Positions 46,800 through 58,257 are shown, counted from the first letter of the stretch. The stretch: DNA of 60,000 nucleotides from Bolinopsis microptera (GCF_026151205.1 NC_087080.1:15511337-15571336), one strand, 5' to 3'. Notes: a model not told the origin generated them from the sequence alone. Made by a program: numbers and translations.

Positions 46800-48260
46800 C
46801 AGTAGTGAGTTCCTTGTTGATCAAGGCCCAGTCAGCAGCATTGAAGTTGATGTCATCAAGTGCTGTGACAGGGCGCTGTACTGTTTCCTTGCTGGTTGCT
46901 CAAGTAGGAACTGCGGGTGGAGGAGAGTACAGGTCACTATGGCGTGGTCTGATTTCTCCGTCTTTGACACTGATAAACCGTGGATTAAATCGATATTGTT
47001 GGAGTGGATCACGTCAAGGATGTTTTGGTCCTTCCTAGTGGGTTCGTCGACTAGCTGCTCTAGGAAGTTTGAAGATATGAACTCCATAAAGCTATAAAGG
47101 CTAGTCCCGAGTTCGTGTCGGAAGCCGATTTGCTGGAGTTTGGTTTGATAGACTTACTGGACCAGTCTACAAACGGCAAACTATAGTAGCCTGCAATGTA
47201 GAGTTCAGGAGCGCCAAGGAGGTGGTCTATAAAGTCTTGAATCACACACAAACAGTCATCAAACTTGTCGACTGGTGCCTGTGGAGGGCGGTACACGCCA
47301 ACAAGGAGAAAGTTACTGCTAGCGATGTGAACCATTGCAACTATACAATAGGAGTTAGAGTACACTTTTATCGTGTCAGCAGGTAAATAGTGGTGTAGGT
47401 AGATAGCTACACCGCCTTGAGCACGTTTGTCTTGATCAGCTCTGATGCTACTGTAGCCAGGGATACACGTCTCTGCTTCAACATGGTATGGCTTCAGATG
47501 AGTCTCAGTCACAATGAAGAAGGGAGTGTAGAGCGGGCTGGTTGCTAAATTCTCGTGGAGAGATTTTAACTTCCATTGCTGGTTCTTTATCCCAGGATTC
47601 ATTCCTTGTATGTTAAGAAGAAATGTTGAGGAGGTCGGAAGTATTGACTTGAGGTCTACTTTCCCAGCAGCGGTTGGTAGAGAGCAGCTTGTTGCAGGTG
47701 CTGTGCACTGCAGTGTGCAGGGAAGCCCTGGGGAGATGAGGGGCTTGTTGGTAGGGTTGCTGAGCTACAGTTGAGTACTGAACACCTGGACGAAGATATA
47801 TCTGGGAGGGTAGATAAGAGGCCATCATTGATTCGAGTGATTTTTGAATCATGCACGAAATCTCTTACGTCCAATTCACTTTCAACTGGTCCAAATGCTG
47901 GAGAAGATCCTTGTTGCTAAAATATTTCGAAGCATTTTTATCTTGAGAGTTGAGGCGGCTTCAAAGTTGATGTATTCTTCCTGCTGCGTTTATGATTGTC
48001 TTGTGCAGGAGGGACATCCCCTTTCTTTCCTGTTGGAACAGGTTTGGGGTGGTTTGGCGCTGCTGATGCGCTTTACACTTCGAATATGTATGAGCTTGCA
48101 TTCATTGTTTAGGCACAAGTTATAGACAAGACCATTTTGGCAAAGTTGGGTATGGAAGTAGCGGCAGCTATCTCCACGATTGCAACCGTGGCGACAATGC
48201 AAAATACAAACAGTGGACAGTGCCACATAAAAAAGTGCCAAAATGGTTTAAGGCAAATGA
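46800..48260 (-). pseudogene. Decayed LINE: CCCH-finger ORF1 remnant and AP-type endonuclease
   Basis: Minus strand. At 48241-47990 there is a CCCH-like finger stretch (CRHGCNRGDSCRYFH, then CLNNECKLIH). At 47602-47060 lies an exonuclease-endonuclease-phosphatase domain (FFIVTETHL, GGVAIYL, VGVYRPP). After a frameshift it continues at 47087-46821, with the SDH motif in EKSDHAIVTC. The usual GDFN..D active-site motif reads GYYSLPFVDW, so two catalytic positions are changed. The reverse transcriptase is missing downstream. This is a dead non-LTR retrotransposon of the Jockey/CR1-like endonuclease type. Confidence 0.8.
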
Positions 48261-49123
48261 CAGAGATATTCAACAAACTGCAAGCGATAGGTTTATCAGA
48301 AGGTATAATGCAGAGAGCGAGTAAGAGAGAGTCAGGAACAAAAGTTTGTATCTGATCTCAGCTCAAGCTAGCACACGCAAGCGCGCTATATCACGCGCAC
48401 GTGACTTAAACACTGCAATATCATTGGTCATCTTTATATCCAATGCGAAATACAAACACGCGCCCTTTTCCTATAATCCATGGCGAGTGAATTAGTGAAA
48501 CCGTACTTTTGCTCCAAAAGCCGTGCACAATCAAATATGGCACCTAGGCGAAACTCACCAATCTTTCCAAAAAGGTAAAACAAATTTGGTACTGTGAAAA
48601 TTCTCACAGTCTCTAGAAAACAATGGTTAACAAATTTTGAAAATCCGAGCAAGTTTATTTTTATCGTGCACGCCCCTAGCTAGCTATCTGAATCGGTGTA
48701 TTTTTGGACGCTGATTCCGAATCACCCCACTGCACATGACGTAGGGTAAATATGCTTCCACGGAGAGTTATGGGCAAAAACCCGTTTTGGTCACGTTACA
48801 GGCTAGTAAAACATGAATTCGATTGTTTAGGGCTCGGGTCAGGGTTAGGGTTGTGGTGAGGGTTATGGTTAGCTTCGGAGTTATGGTTAGGGTTAGGGTT
48901 GGGATTAGGGTTTATGTAAAACCGTTTTGTACGGCTGCAAAACCATAAAAACCAAAGTCACGTGAAATTTTTGGGCGAGCAAATTAGTAAGAGCCGATTA
49001 ATCATCATCCTTACTGTTAGGGTTTCAGCATATGCTTTTGTTTGCCTTATCCTGACCCCTTGCGCTTGTGAAACAAGCGCGCCCGGAGTGGCGCGAAAAC
49101 ATATGGTCAGGTCCCAGGAAACC

Positions 49124-49202
49124 TTACTGGGCCGCGCTCAGCCTGTCATTCCGCCTAATCTCTATATGTTTATGAACATGATAGCCTGAGGTCCCCAGGT
49201 AA
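49124..49202 (+). mobile_element. Short element A (79 bp)
   Basis: Same ends as the other A copies. Flanks aggaaacc and tggaaacc differ at one base, giving a slightly decayed 8-bp duplication. Confidence 0.88.
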
Positions 49203-49767
49203 TGGAAACCTTATTGGTAGGGGCCTAACTTCGAAAATAAAAGAGATAGAAACGTCTGGTTTTCAACAAAATGTTCGCCTTGTAAAAATAACGTTTCCCC
49301 CAGGGGAAATTTAAGATAACGTACAGGGTGGGCCAAAAGTCAGTGGGCATGTGTTGGCGTCAAAATTTGAAAATTCGAACATTTTAGACCACGCCCATTC
49401 AAAATTAAAACACCTATATTGTTTTCTCTGAACATGCTGGACGCCTGATTTTTTCAGAAACGGTAGATTATTAAATGTTGCATCTGATCTGAAAAAATGA
49501 CGTAAAACTGATTAGAAATGACGAAGTTATCAAGCATTTTGTGTATCTCGTTAACAAAATTGACTGGGTGATTGTGTGACACCGTGACACGACACCTTAA
49601 TTGAGCAGCCTTAACGATTCCCATAATGCATAATGTTTAATGGGGTGGTTAACGGGGTGACCTTATCACGTGATTAGGTAAGCCTATCACCTGATCATAC
49701 GTAATGAATTAACTCGTTATGCTTCGTATCTCGGCCATACAAGAAGCTACAATTGTAATTTGTTCAG

Positions 49768-49864
49768 TTGATTCACGATGTCAATCCTTCGCATCTCGCC
49801 GATCTGTGGTTGCGAAAAGAATTATTTGATGCGCGGCGCGACCCAGCAGTGCATCGCGCTACAA
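49768..49864 (-). mobile_element. Short element B, diverged copy
   Basis: Reads ttgattcacgatgtcaatcc...gtgcatcgcgctacaa with tttgttca-like flanks. Older than the other copies, judging by substitutions, and inside the mariner-like element. Confidence 0.75.
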
Positions 49865-50049
49865 TTTGTTCACCGACAAACGTAATTCGAATGGCCAAAC
49901 ACAATTCAATAAAATTTAGCTCGTTCCGACTATCCAAACTATCAAATAAATGTAAAAATGAACCTTCATTTGAAAAAAAAATCTACTTTAATATTTTTCG
50001 ATTTGACAAATTCCTCGAACCAGTGGCGGTAGTAAGTCGTACCACATAC

Positions 50050-50167
50050 TTGTAGCGCGATGCGTTACTGTGCCGCGCCGCGCACTCAATAAGGCTTCTC
50101 ACAGCTAGATCGGCGAGATGCGCTACTGTGCCGCGCCGAGCTGCCATGAATTGACATCGTCAATTAA
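50050..50167 (+). mobile_element. Short element B (118 bp), 9-bp target duplication
   Basis: Flanked by accacatac on both sides. Very similar to the copy at 37253-37370. Confidence 0.9.
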
Positions 50168-50564
50168 ACCACATACCAGAAAGAATTATTTCAATTAGTC
50201 ACTCAGTGACTGAGCTATTAAGGCCAACGTATGCCCACTGACTTTTTACCCACCCTGTAGATTTTTTCCTTTTCTACCTTTTGAAAAAAGGCAATAGTGA
50301 AAGGTTACGAATGGAGGTTTTTGCAGAAAAACGTGGATTTTGGATAACGAGATAGGTGGGTTTAAATATGTCGTGTGTCCTTCCGTCCGTTACCATGCAA
50401 CGAAAAAGTTGCGCGCGCACGAGGATTGCTTGCGGAGATGTGATGTATAGATAGCCTGTGATTTATGAATGCGCGGCGCGACTGAGCTGTGTTTAACAAA
50501 ACTGATGATTTTAATTTTCATGTTGTATCCCTTACATTTCCTCACAGTAACATCCCAACCGTAG

Positions 50565-51155
50565 GTAGTGCGCCATCGACAGTGAGCGGCGCGTGCCGAC
50601 TGTAGGATGGTTTTTTAGCGCTAATTTCGGCCAGCACAATTTTCTTCAAACAAATAGATATTCAGAATCCTTCCCGACCTCCAATTGCAACAAAAATTGG
50701 TAAGCTTACTCATAGACTTACAAGGAAAGTGTCCGAAAAATTTAAAGCATATCCAACCATCAGAAATTATGTTACAGCTAAAAGCAGCGTATTTTGCCCC
50801 ATTTTGATCACTATATCAACTCCGATATCCACCAAATTTTTCGGACAGATGTGAAAGCCCTATTGGAAGGTCGTCGCCAATTTCCAGAATGATATCATTT
50901 AAGGAACTGAAGATATATCCGAATAATACGACAAAAATGGTCAAATTTGGACGAATTTGGTCAAATTACGCGACTTTTACAGCTACTTTTGCTCCAAAAG
51001 CCGCGCACCATCAAATATGGCACCTAGGCGAAACTCACTGATCTTTCCAAAAAGGTATAACAAATTTGGTATTGTGAAAATTCTCACAGTCTCTAGAAAA
51101 CATTGGTACAAAAATTTTTAAAATCCGAGCAAGTTTATTTTTATCGTGCACCCCC
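50565..51155 (+). mobile_element. Full-length copy of the foldback-arm family
   Basis: About 590 bp from tagtgcgccatcgacagtga to tttatttttatcgtgcaccc. It is the most complete single-arm copy in the window and serves as reference for the fragments elsewhere. Confidence 0.7.
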
Positions 51156-51394
51156 TACCAACCGAGGTTGGCTACAAAGTTTTTTCAAGTCAAGTTCTTA
51201 GATATGGTAATGTTTGCACTAGATTGGATATCTTTACCTCCCATCTTCACAAAATATTCAAAATTCTAATTGATAGAGGATATAGCCGTGATAGACTGAT
51301 TAAAGGCATTAAACGTTGTCTGAGGAAATATGATAACGTTTTCAGGAAGTTCGGTATTCTAGATGACCATAACATTATTAAAGAACTCCCCTGA
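51146..51394 (+). pseudogene. Penelope-like element: C-terminal reverse transcriptase fragment
   Basis: An 82-residue frame whose pattern (FSSQVLRYGNVC...ILIDRGYSRDRLIKGIKRCL...YDNVFRKFG) matches the end of a Penelope-like reverse transcriptase (SQ-x-RY motif and the following helices). The catalytic core is absent. It ends in a stop with no endonuclease directly attached. Confidence 0.7.
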
Positions 51395-52176
51395 TATCGT
51401 TTGATTTATTGAAACACGGGTACTAACTCTGCTAAACTGAACAAATTCTGAAACTTAGGTGAATAAGTGTACAACGTGCTAAACCGAAGTTCAGACTGAC
51501 CAGTGAAAATGGGCGAGCGTACCAAGTGTCATTTTAATTAGAAGTTTTAGTCAGTGATTTATTATTGAAGCTTGTAATTACAATATCTAATGCTCCTATA
51601 AATACTTTAATTAATTGTTTGTTCCGTTATTCTTTTTCCTTCCTCTTTTCCTTGTCATCCCCTTTAGTTTTAAGATTCTTGCTATAAATGGCTACAGCTA
51701 ACACTATTAATGCTAAGTACCAAACAACAAGTGGGAGGTGGATCGTTGGTATACCATTAAATCGATTTAACACCGCAATTCCAGTCGCAAGCCTGGGACC
51801 ACTACTAGCATAGTCACAACATCTACAAAGCTGCCATATAGCCTGACTGACAATTTTCTCGACTGACTGACAATGTTTCTTCTTTTTCCCCATTTAGAAT
51901 ACAAAGATTAGTACATTTTAGCTTATGATTAATATTATATTTTTACCTATAGTTTACCTAGATTTTAATGTATATGATGCATGTAATGTATAATATTACT
52001 ATTAGGTAATACGCCCAATTTGTACGTGGCACGCGTAGTGTATTGATGTGTACACGAGTATAGTTTACCTTTGCTGATAATTTCTTGAATTACAGATACA
52101 AGTTAAGTTCTACGGCAATTGAACTGAATTTCAAGTGTTTCCCGTATTTGATGCATAATTTATCAATATTATTATC

Positions 52177-52236
52177 TTGTAGCACGATGCGTTACTGTGC
52201 CGCGCCGAGCTGCCATGAATTGACATCGTCAATTAA
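52177..52236 (+). mobile_element. Short element B, internally collapsed (60 bp)
   Basis: Both ends are intact (ttgtagcacgatgcgttact...gacatcgtcaattaa) and flanked by ttattatc. The interval between the two internal actgtgccgcgcc motifs is missing, as if they had recombined. Confidence 0.9.
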
Positions 52237-52449
52237 TTATTATCATGAAAATTGAAGTGAGCTGATTGGAGCTTATACTTAAATCTATAGTAAATGTGAA
52301 ATGGAAATCTAGCGTCCGCCAAAATGAAACAACGGGCGCAATTCTTGTTAACTATCGCGAAGTCTTATTTCGGGCCTTATAAAAGTGCGCAGCTTTAACT
52401 TTGCGGATTCTTGTTCTCTGATTGGCTGAATTGTATCACGTGGTACTTG

Positions 52450-52526
52450 TTACTGGGCCGCGCTCAGCCTGTCATTCCGCCGAATCTCTATGTTTATGAA
52501 CATGATAGCCTGAGGTCCCCAGGTAA
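52450..52526 (+). mobile_element. Short element A (77 bp), 8-bp target duplication
   Basis: Flanked by ggtacttg at 52442-52449 and 52527-52534. Confidence 0.92.
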
Positions 52527-52696
52527 GGTACTTGGTGCAATTGCATTCTTGGAATGTTTGAAGCGTGCAAATGCAATGAACTTACGAGCGCGCGCAACTC
52601 AACAAGCTGTGAAGGCGCAATCACCTGTAGTAATAATAATATCGCCAGCCAGTAAGTTCTGCTGAGTTTATCGTCTATACGATACAGGGGAGCCGC

Positions 52697-52823
52697 TTAA
52701 TTGACGATGTCAATTCATGGCAGCTCGGCGCGGCACAGTAGCGCATTTCGCCGATCTAGCCAGGTCGCTGTGAGAAGCCTTATTAAGTGCGCGGCGCGGC
52801 ACAGTAACGCATCGCGCTACAAT
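52697..52823 (-). mobile_element. Short element B (127 bp), 8-bp target duplication
   Basis: Runs ttaattgacgatgtcaattc...catcgcgctacaat, flanked by ggagccgc on both sides. Confidence 0.9.
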
Positions 52824-53642
52824 GGAGCCGCGCACTCGTGCGCGGCGGGTCATATAACGTATGACAAATACAACTATAACTATTGTACGAGCGATTAACA
52901 ATAGAAATATTTTTTACATCAACTGTTTTTTCTTTAAAAAGCATTACTATTAGATGTATAGGAGTGGAAGGAATTGAGAATGGGTATAGTAGGTTGATAG
53001 GTTTTTTGTACGGTGTCACGTGTCACAAAGCAAAACATGCATAACCCTCAGCATACGCCATATTTTAATGCATATTCTCCGCGCGCAGAGCAGTTATGGT
53101 CTCGTCGCTATGGTTACCCTCCGCATACGTTTGCACGATTTGACGATCGATCGAATTACACTTGCGCGGCGCCAAGAAAACAATTTGAATTCTATGTTAA
53201 TTGATTTAGATAACAAGCGATTTCCCGGATCTTATACATGTGTAAAGTAACTTAAGCTTTTCTTTACTTGATCATTGATCAATATCATGATGCGGTACAA
53301 TACATACTAACTTCTCGTTTTGTTGTGAGTGCTTGGTGTAACCACCGACTTGGCTCCTGATAATGTCAATGATATAAGTAATCCGTTATATTGTCGAACA
53401 AATTATGATGCTGATATTATGTTGAACATGATTGTCGAGTGATTGATTTGTTAATGTTATACAGTTATACGAAATGGACCATAAATGTTATTATGAGTTG
53501 CATTACCTACTACGGATTTCACGACTACCATTTTATTTAATCTAACAACTTATGTAAACTTGTATTCCTAATTCACATGCTTTTGTTCTTTAAACTTTTA
53601 ACTGCGTATCACCACACAGGCGCAGGCTATGCTATTATAATT

Positions 53643-53739
53643 TTACTGGGCCGCGCTCAGCCTGTCATTCCGCCAAATCTTTATTCTTATTATCATTATT
53701 ATATGTTAATGAACATAATAGCCTGGGGTCCTCAGGTAA
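53643..53739 (+). mobile_element. Short element A (97 bp) with internal AT insertion
   Basis: Flanked by ttataatt at 53635-53642 and 53740-53747. Longer than other copies because of an AT-rich stretch (ttcttattatcattattata) in the middle. Confidence 0.9.
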
Positions 53740-54195
53740 TTATAATTATATGGTGTCCGGTCATTTAACTTTTTAAATTTGAATAATTGACAATGGCAAC
53801 CCCTCCATTACAATTATATGTTCCGTAGCGCCCCAAGAATTATGAAAGAATAACCATTATTTAGTATTTTGACCAACATGAAACTATCGTTAATTGTAAT
53901 TTTAAATTTTAAAAGGCATGGCAATCACTACGGTTGATGGAAATTTAGCGTCCGCTAACGGGCGCAATTCTTGTTTTAAAAGATTTCTTTGTGAATTTGA
54001 CTTTTAGTACCTCAATTTTATTTTTCAATTTTCGTGGTTTCGATCAACTTAGTTTCATGATTTCATCAATAAGCTGACTAATTGGTCATTTGGGCAAAAA
54101 GTCCATTTAATCTCAAATCTGTAAACAAAATTCAAAACCAAAAATAATGATAAACCTCATATCACACAGGAGGAGCAAAGTGCAAAGAAACTGCT

Positions 54196-54271
54196 ACTAA
54201 CTGCTCCTAACTGCTTCTAACTGCTACTAACTGCCACTAACTGCCACTAACTGCTACTAACTGCTGCAAAC
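54196..54271. repeat. 12-bp tandem repeat (ctgctactaact)
   Basis: About six imperfect copies of ctgcYNctaa(ct), upstream of the endonuclease fragment. Confidence 0.85.
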
Positions 54272-54311
54272 GGCGCGGGAATGCAAACAAGTTTTCCCTA
54301 TAACTAAGTTT

Positions 54312-54716
54312 ATATCTTGTCAGAGTTATAACCTCATTTATTTGATGGAGTGTAAGACTTGTAAACAGTCGTATGTCGGTTATACTACCTCAAATCTCCC
54401 TAAGAGATCTTCTAACCATAAGAGTCACATAAAGAAAGGTATAAGAAGTTGTAAATTAGTTAACAATTTTTTAGATATTGATCATGATTTAGATTTTAGT
54501 AACATAGCCGCCTATAATTCCTCATTTAGTAAACACCTTTCTGTCATTATAGTAGACGCTTTAGTATTTGAGCCCAATGTTAGTAAATCAGACAAAGAAA
54601 AGGCTATGGAAGCTAAAGATGGGTTCTACCAAACCCAATTGAAAACCCTTGAACGGTTTGGGGGTATGAACACCCTTGATAGTAACCATATACTTTTTAA
54701 GTCTGCCGGAGCTTAG
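54312..54716 (+). pseudogene. Penelope-like GIY-YIG endonuclease fragment
   Basis: The frame reads LIYLMECKTCKQSYVGYTT..L..R...H, the GIY-YIG core with a preceding Cys pair, and continues to LKTLERFGGMNTLDSNHILF before the stop. This matches the endonuclease module of Penelope-like retroelements. No reverse transcriptase is attached. The fragment at 51146 may be from the same or another copy. Confidence 0.75.
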
Positions 54717-55764
54717 TTGTAGTTTTTTATTTGTTGATTTTAAACGGTTTTAAGGAACGTCACTATCAGTCTTCACTCAAAGTAATCAGATCGTTATCCA
54801 CCAACAATAACATGCTCGTTACCACCTAATGAGTCTCATTGTTGCTCGCTAGCGACGCGAATAGCTCCCGATGAGATTACTGATTGGGTGACGAAATCAC
54901 TGATTAAGTGCCAAGATCACGTATCAGCAATATCTTAAAAGGGTCATAACTCGGTTAAATTGTAAAAAAACCAATTTGAAATATTGGAAAAGCACTTCAA
55001 TTATCAAACCAAACATGTCTAGAAACTTTGAAGTTCTTAGCTGAAAGCGTTCTCACTTTATGGTGACAATGTCAATAGCGAAAAAGGATTGGCGTGCCAC
55101 ACCCACTGTAATTAATTAAATTTGACGAAACTTTCAGGAAATCTAAGTTTGACCCATATCTATTGGCGCGCTACTTCGAAGAAATTTAGACAAGCAACAT
55201 GCGTCAACCATATCTATAATCTCTGAAATTTCTGTGCAATTCTAAGAAGAATTATGTGAGTTATTAAAGGGTTGCGTGTGGGCAGTTACTTTTGGGCCAC
55301 CCTGTATATACAGGGTGTACCGCATAAAGTGCAATTTTTTCCACTTCAATAGTTTTTACTTTTTGACAAATTAATTAAACTTCAAAAATATAGTTGAATT
55401 GATAAAAATAATAAAAAATATTGTTAATAGTTAAGCATCTTCTAAAAAAAGCCACCCAAAAATTAACTATTGTAGTCAGAAATTGATATTATTTATGGCT
55501 GAGGTCCAAGACTTTCAAAATCTAATAAAAAGTTTTAAAGACCTTCCTCAAAATTCTGCCCGGGCAATCTCTTTTAAATCATCCCTAAATATACATATAT
55601 ATGAGGGGCACTATCCATAAGTATAAGCACCTTCTCAACCTTGATCCGGCCCTTAAGAAGCTGGTACGTGCGGACAGTGTATTCGTGAGTCATCGAAAGA
55701 ATCAAACTATCGGTGGCATGCTTGTACACAATAAGTATCGTGCCAGTGGAACTTTAAACTGTGA

Positions 55765-55835
55765 TAATGAGAGTGGTGCAGTGGCATGGTCCCAGGCCAG
55801 CAGTCGTAAGATTGCTGGTTAGATTCCCGCCATCA
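55765..55835 (+). mobile_element. tRNA-like SINE head
   Basis: A-box-like tggtgcagtggc and B-box-like ggttagattcccgcc, spaced as in a tRNA gene but without a foldable anticodon arm. Probably the Pol III head of another SINE family. Confidence 0.45.
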
Positions 55836-56319
55836 GCAAAAATCAACCCTGATGATTTGAGCCATACTGATGAGTCCTAATAGGACAAAACACTGTGTCT
55901 ATGGATATATATATGATTATTACTCAGTATGTTTTAGTTTTGTACCGTTTTAAGTCACACAGTTTTGTACGTCTTCCTAAGACTTGTTTTCCTTTCCTAG
56001 TTTGTAAGTTATTTTAAAGATTTGTGTATATTCCAGTTGCTTTTAGAACAATTTTATCTCAGATAACGATGTTTAATAAATGATGCAAAGAATTTCGAAG
56101 ATCTAATCAACACCAACTTTTAATGTGTAGGAGTACAGCAACGATATATATATATAATATAATATATGTATATATAAATCACTTGGTATACTTTTGAAAG
56201 AGAATATCAATAACAAGAGAATAAACATGCTCAAAAGCGCTACTGTCTTATTTGTTCTAACTAAGCATTATATTTATATTTGTCCTATTAATCGGTAACA
56301 CGAAATCTGTCCGACAGCA

Positions 56320-58257
56320 CTATTTTCTTGTGTTTGAAGTGATTAAGACGTTAAAAACAATCAAACACCAGTAAATTTTGCCATTAGTTATAGCAGAACT
56401 TGTTGTGCAACTAAACGTTTTCTCGCAATCGTGTCCATCGTCTGGGAGGTCTTCTGAAACATCTTCATCTGGGATGTCACCTTCGAGAGTAACAGCTTGT
56501 GTGGTCATAAGAGAATAACCCTTGGTGTTTAGTGTAATTGAGCACGTGAAAGTGTGTTCATCTCCAACCTTTTTTAAAACAATCAAGTTCTCACTTGTTA
56601 GAGTTAGGGAAGACGTCTGGGTCCCATCTTTATATACTCCGTCTTTAGGACTGTAAGAGTTGTCCGTTTTGGTGTCTGTCATCCATTCAATGCCAGAAAC
56701 TTGTCCGCTGAGCCCTTCCATGACACAGTTGATAGTGTGATCCTCCATTATGTTCGCACTTATGACAGGAGGTGTTATCACAGCAGTCGGGCATTTCTCT
56801 TGACCACAGCTTTCCCAACCCTTCGTAGTCCGAACATGACACATAACACCAAGGCTCAGGGTCATCTGCCCCAGGATTTCGGCATAAATTTCCACCTCCG
56901 TCTGTTAAGCCGTCATCAGGATATCTGTTGGGTTATAGTCTCTATCTACTTCCCATGAAATGCAATTGAATCCGGACTTTGATATATCCACATCCCCTCT
57001 GTAGTCGCTTCCACTAGTAGCCTCTTTATAGCACTCTTCATAGGGTTCTTCAAAAATGAGTCTGTGTGTGGCTGTCATCGTGATCTCGTAATCTGGGACT
57101 TTGACTGTGCAGGTAAATTTAATTACACCCTCACCAGCGTTTTGTAGTGCAATTAGGTTCTCCTTAGTCAATGTTAGCGATGAAGTCTGGGTCCTATCTG
57201 CATACACTCCGTCTTGAGGACTGTAAGAGTTGTCTGTTTCCCTGTCAGTCGTCCATTCAATGCCAGAAACTTGTCCATAGATCCCTTTCACGACACAGTT
57301 GATAGTGTACTCCGACGTATACATTGTGATTCGTTTGTTTTGAGGTGTTATCACAGCAGTCGGGCATTTGTCTTGACCACACTCTTCCCAACCAGCACTG
57401 TCGTCCAACAGTGACACATAACACCAAGGCTCAGGGTCATCTCCATCAGGATTTCGGCATAAATTTCCAGCTCCGTCTAATAAGCCGTCATCAGGATTTA
57501 CTGTTGGGTTATAGTTATGACCTATTGTGTCCCATTTAATGCAATTGAATCCGGACTTTGATATATCCACATCCCCTCTGTAGTCGCTTCCCCTAGTAGC
57601 CTCTTTATAGCACCCTTCATAGGGTTCTTCAAAAATGGGTCTATGTGTGGCTGTTATCGTGATCTCGTAATCTGGGACTTTGACTGTGCAGGTAAATTTA
57701 ATTTCACCCTCACCAGCGTTTTGTAGTGCAATTAGGTTCTCCTTAGTCAATGTTATCGATGAAGTCTGGGTCCTATCTGCATACACTCCGTCTTGAGGAC
57801 TGTAAGAGATGTCTGTTTCCCTGTCAGTCGTCCATTCAATTCCAGAAGCTTGTTCCTTGATGTTGTTCACGACACAGTTGAAAGTGTACTCCGACTCATA
57901 CTTTGTGACAATTCGTTTGTTCTGAGGTGTCATCACAGCAGCCGGGCATTTCTCTTGACCACACCCTTCATAACCTGCGTAAACGTCCATCCATGACACG
58001 AGACACCAAGGCGCAGGGTATATTCCCCCAGGATTTCGGCATAAATTTCCGCGTCCGTCTGCTAAGCCGGCATCGGTATAATTTTCTGGGGTAAAGCTAT
58101 TATCATTCTCCCATAAGAGGCATTGGAATCCGGACTTTGATGTAGCTAAATCCCCTCTGTAGTCTTGTCCAAAAGTAGCCTCATTATAGCACCCTTCATA
58201 AGGATTTTCAGCGTTCGACAACTCAACAGTCGCGAATAAGACCATTAGCCAAAACAT
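56320..58257 (-). CDS. Secreted/surface protein with three kringle-Ig modules
   Basis: Apparently intronless. Residues 1-16 are a signal peptide (MFWLMVLFATVELSNA). Kringle 1 is residues 23-104, with all six Cys (23, 46, 73, 85, 99, 104) at standard spacing. An Ig-like domain follows (FNCVV ... IEWTTD ... FTCTV), then kringle 2, Ig 2, kringle 3 and Ig 3. The C-terminus has an acidic Pro/Asp stretch, then a short hydrophobic YWCLIVFNVLI and a basic end, which suggests membrane or GPI anchoring. Modules 2 and 3 are nearly identical at DNA level. The frame is broken inside kringle 3: a stop at 56905-56907 and a stretch (about 56935-56820) that reads correctly only in another frame, after which the original frame resumes. 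Either the allele is damaged or the assembly has two compensating indels. Kringles bind proteins or membranes; the target here is unknown. Confidence 0.8.

Larger units (their letters stand above)
49324..50257. mobile_element. Mariner-like non-autonomous element (934 bp)
   Basis: Ends are inverted repeats of about 34 bp (cagggtgggccaaaagtcag and, reversed, cagggtgggtaaaaagtcag), flanked by TA at 49322-49323 and 50258-50259. This is the layout of Tc1/mariner elements. No transposase ORF survives. Two copies of element B (49768-49864 and 50050-50167) lie inside it. Confidence 0.85.

Noticed and set aside
51627-51893. 88-codon minus-strand frame with a hydrophobic segment
   Set aside because: No splice sites, family or conserved motif seen; a hydrophobic run alone is weak evidence in AT-rich DNA.
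55290-55325. Complete mariner element
   Set aside because: Two opposed CAGGGTG ends abut (ccaccctgtatatacagggtg), but I could not find their partner ends.
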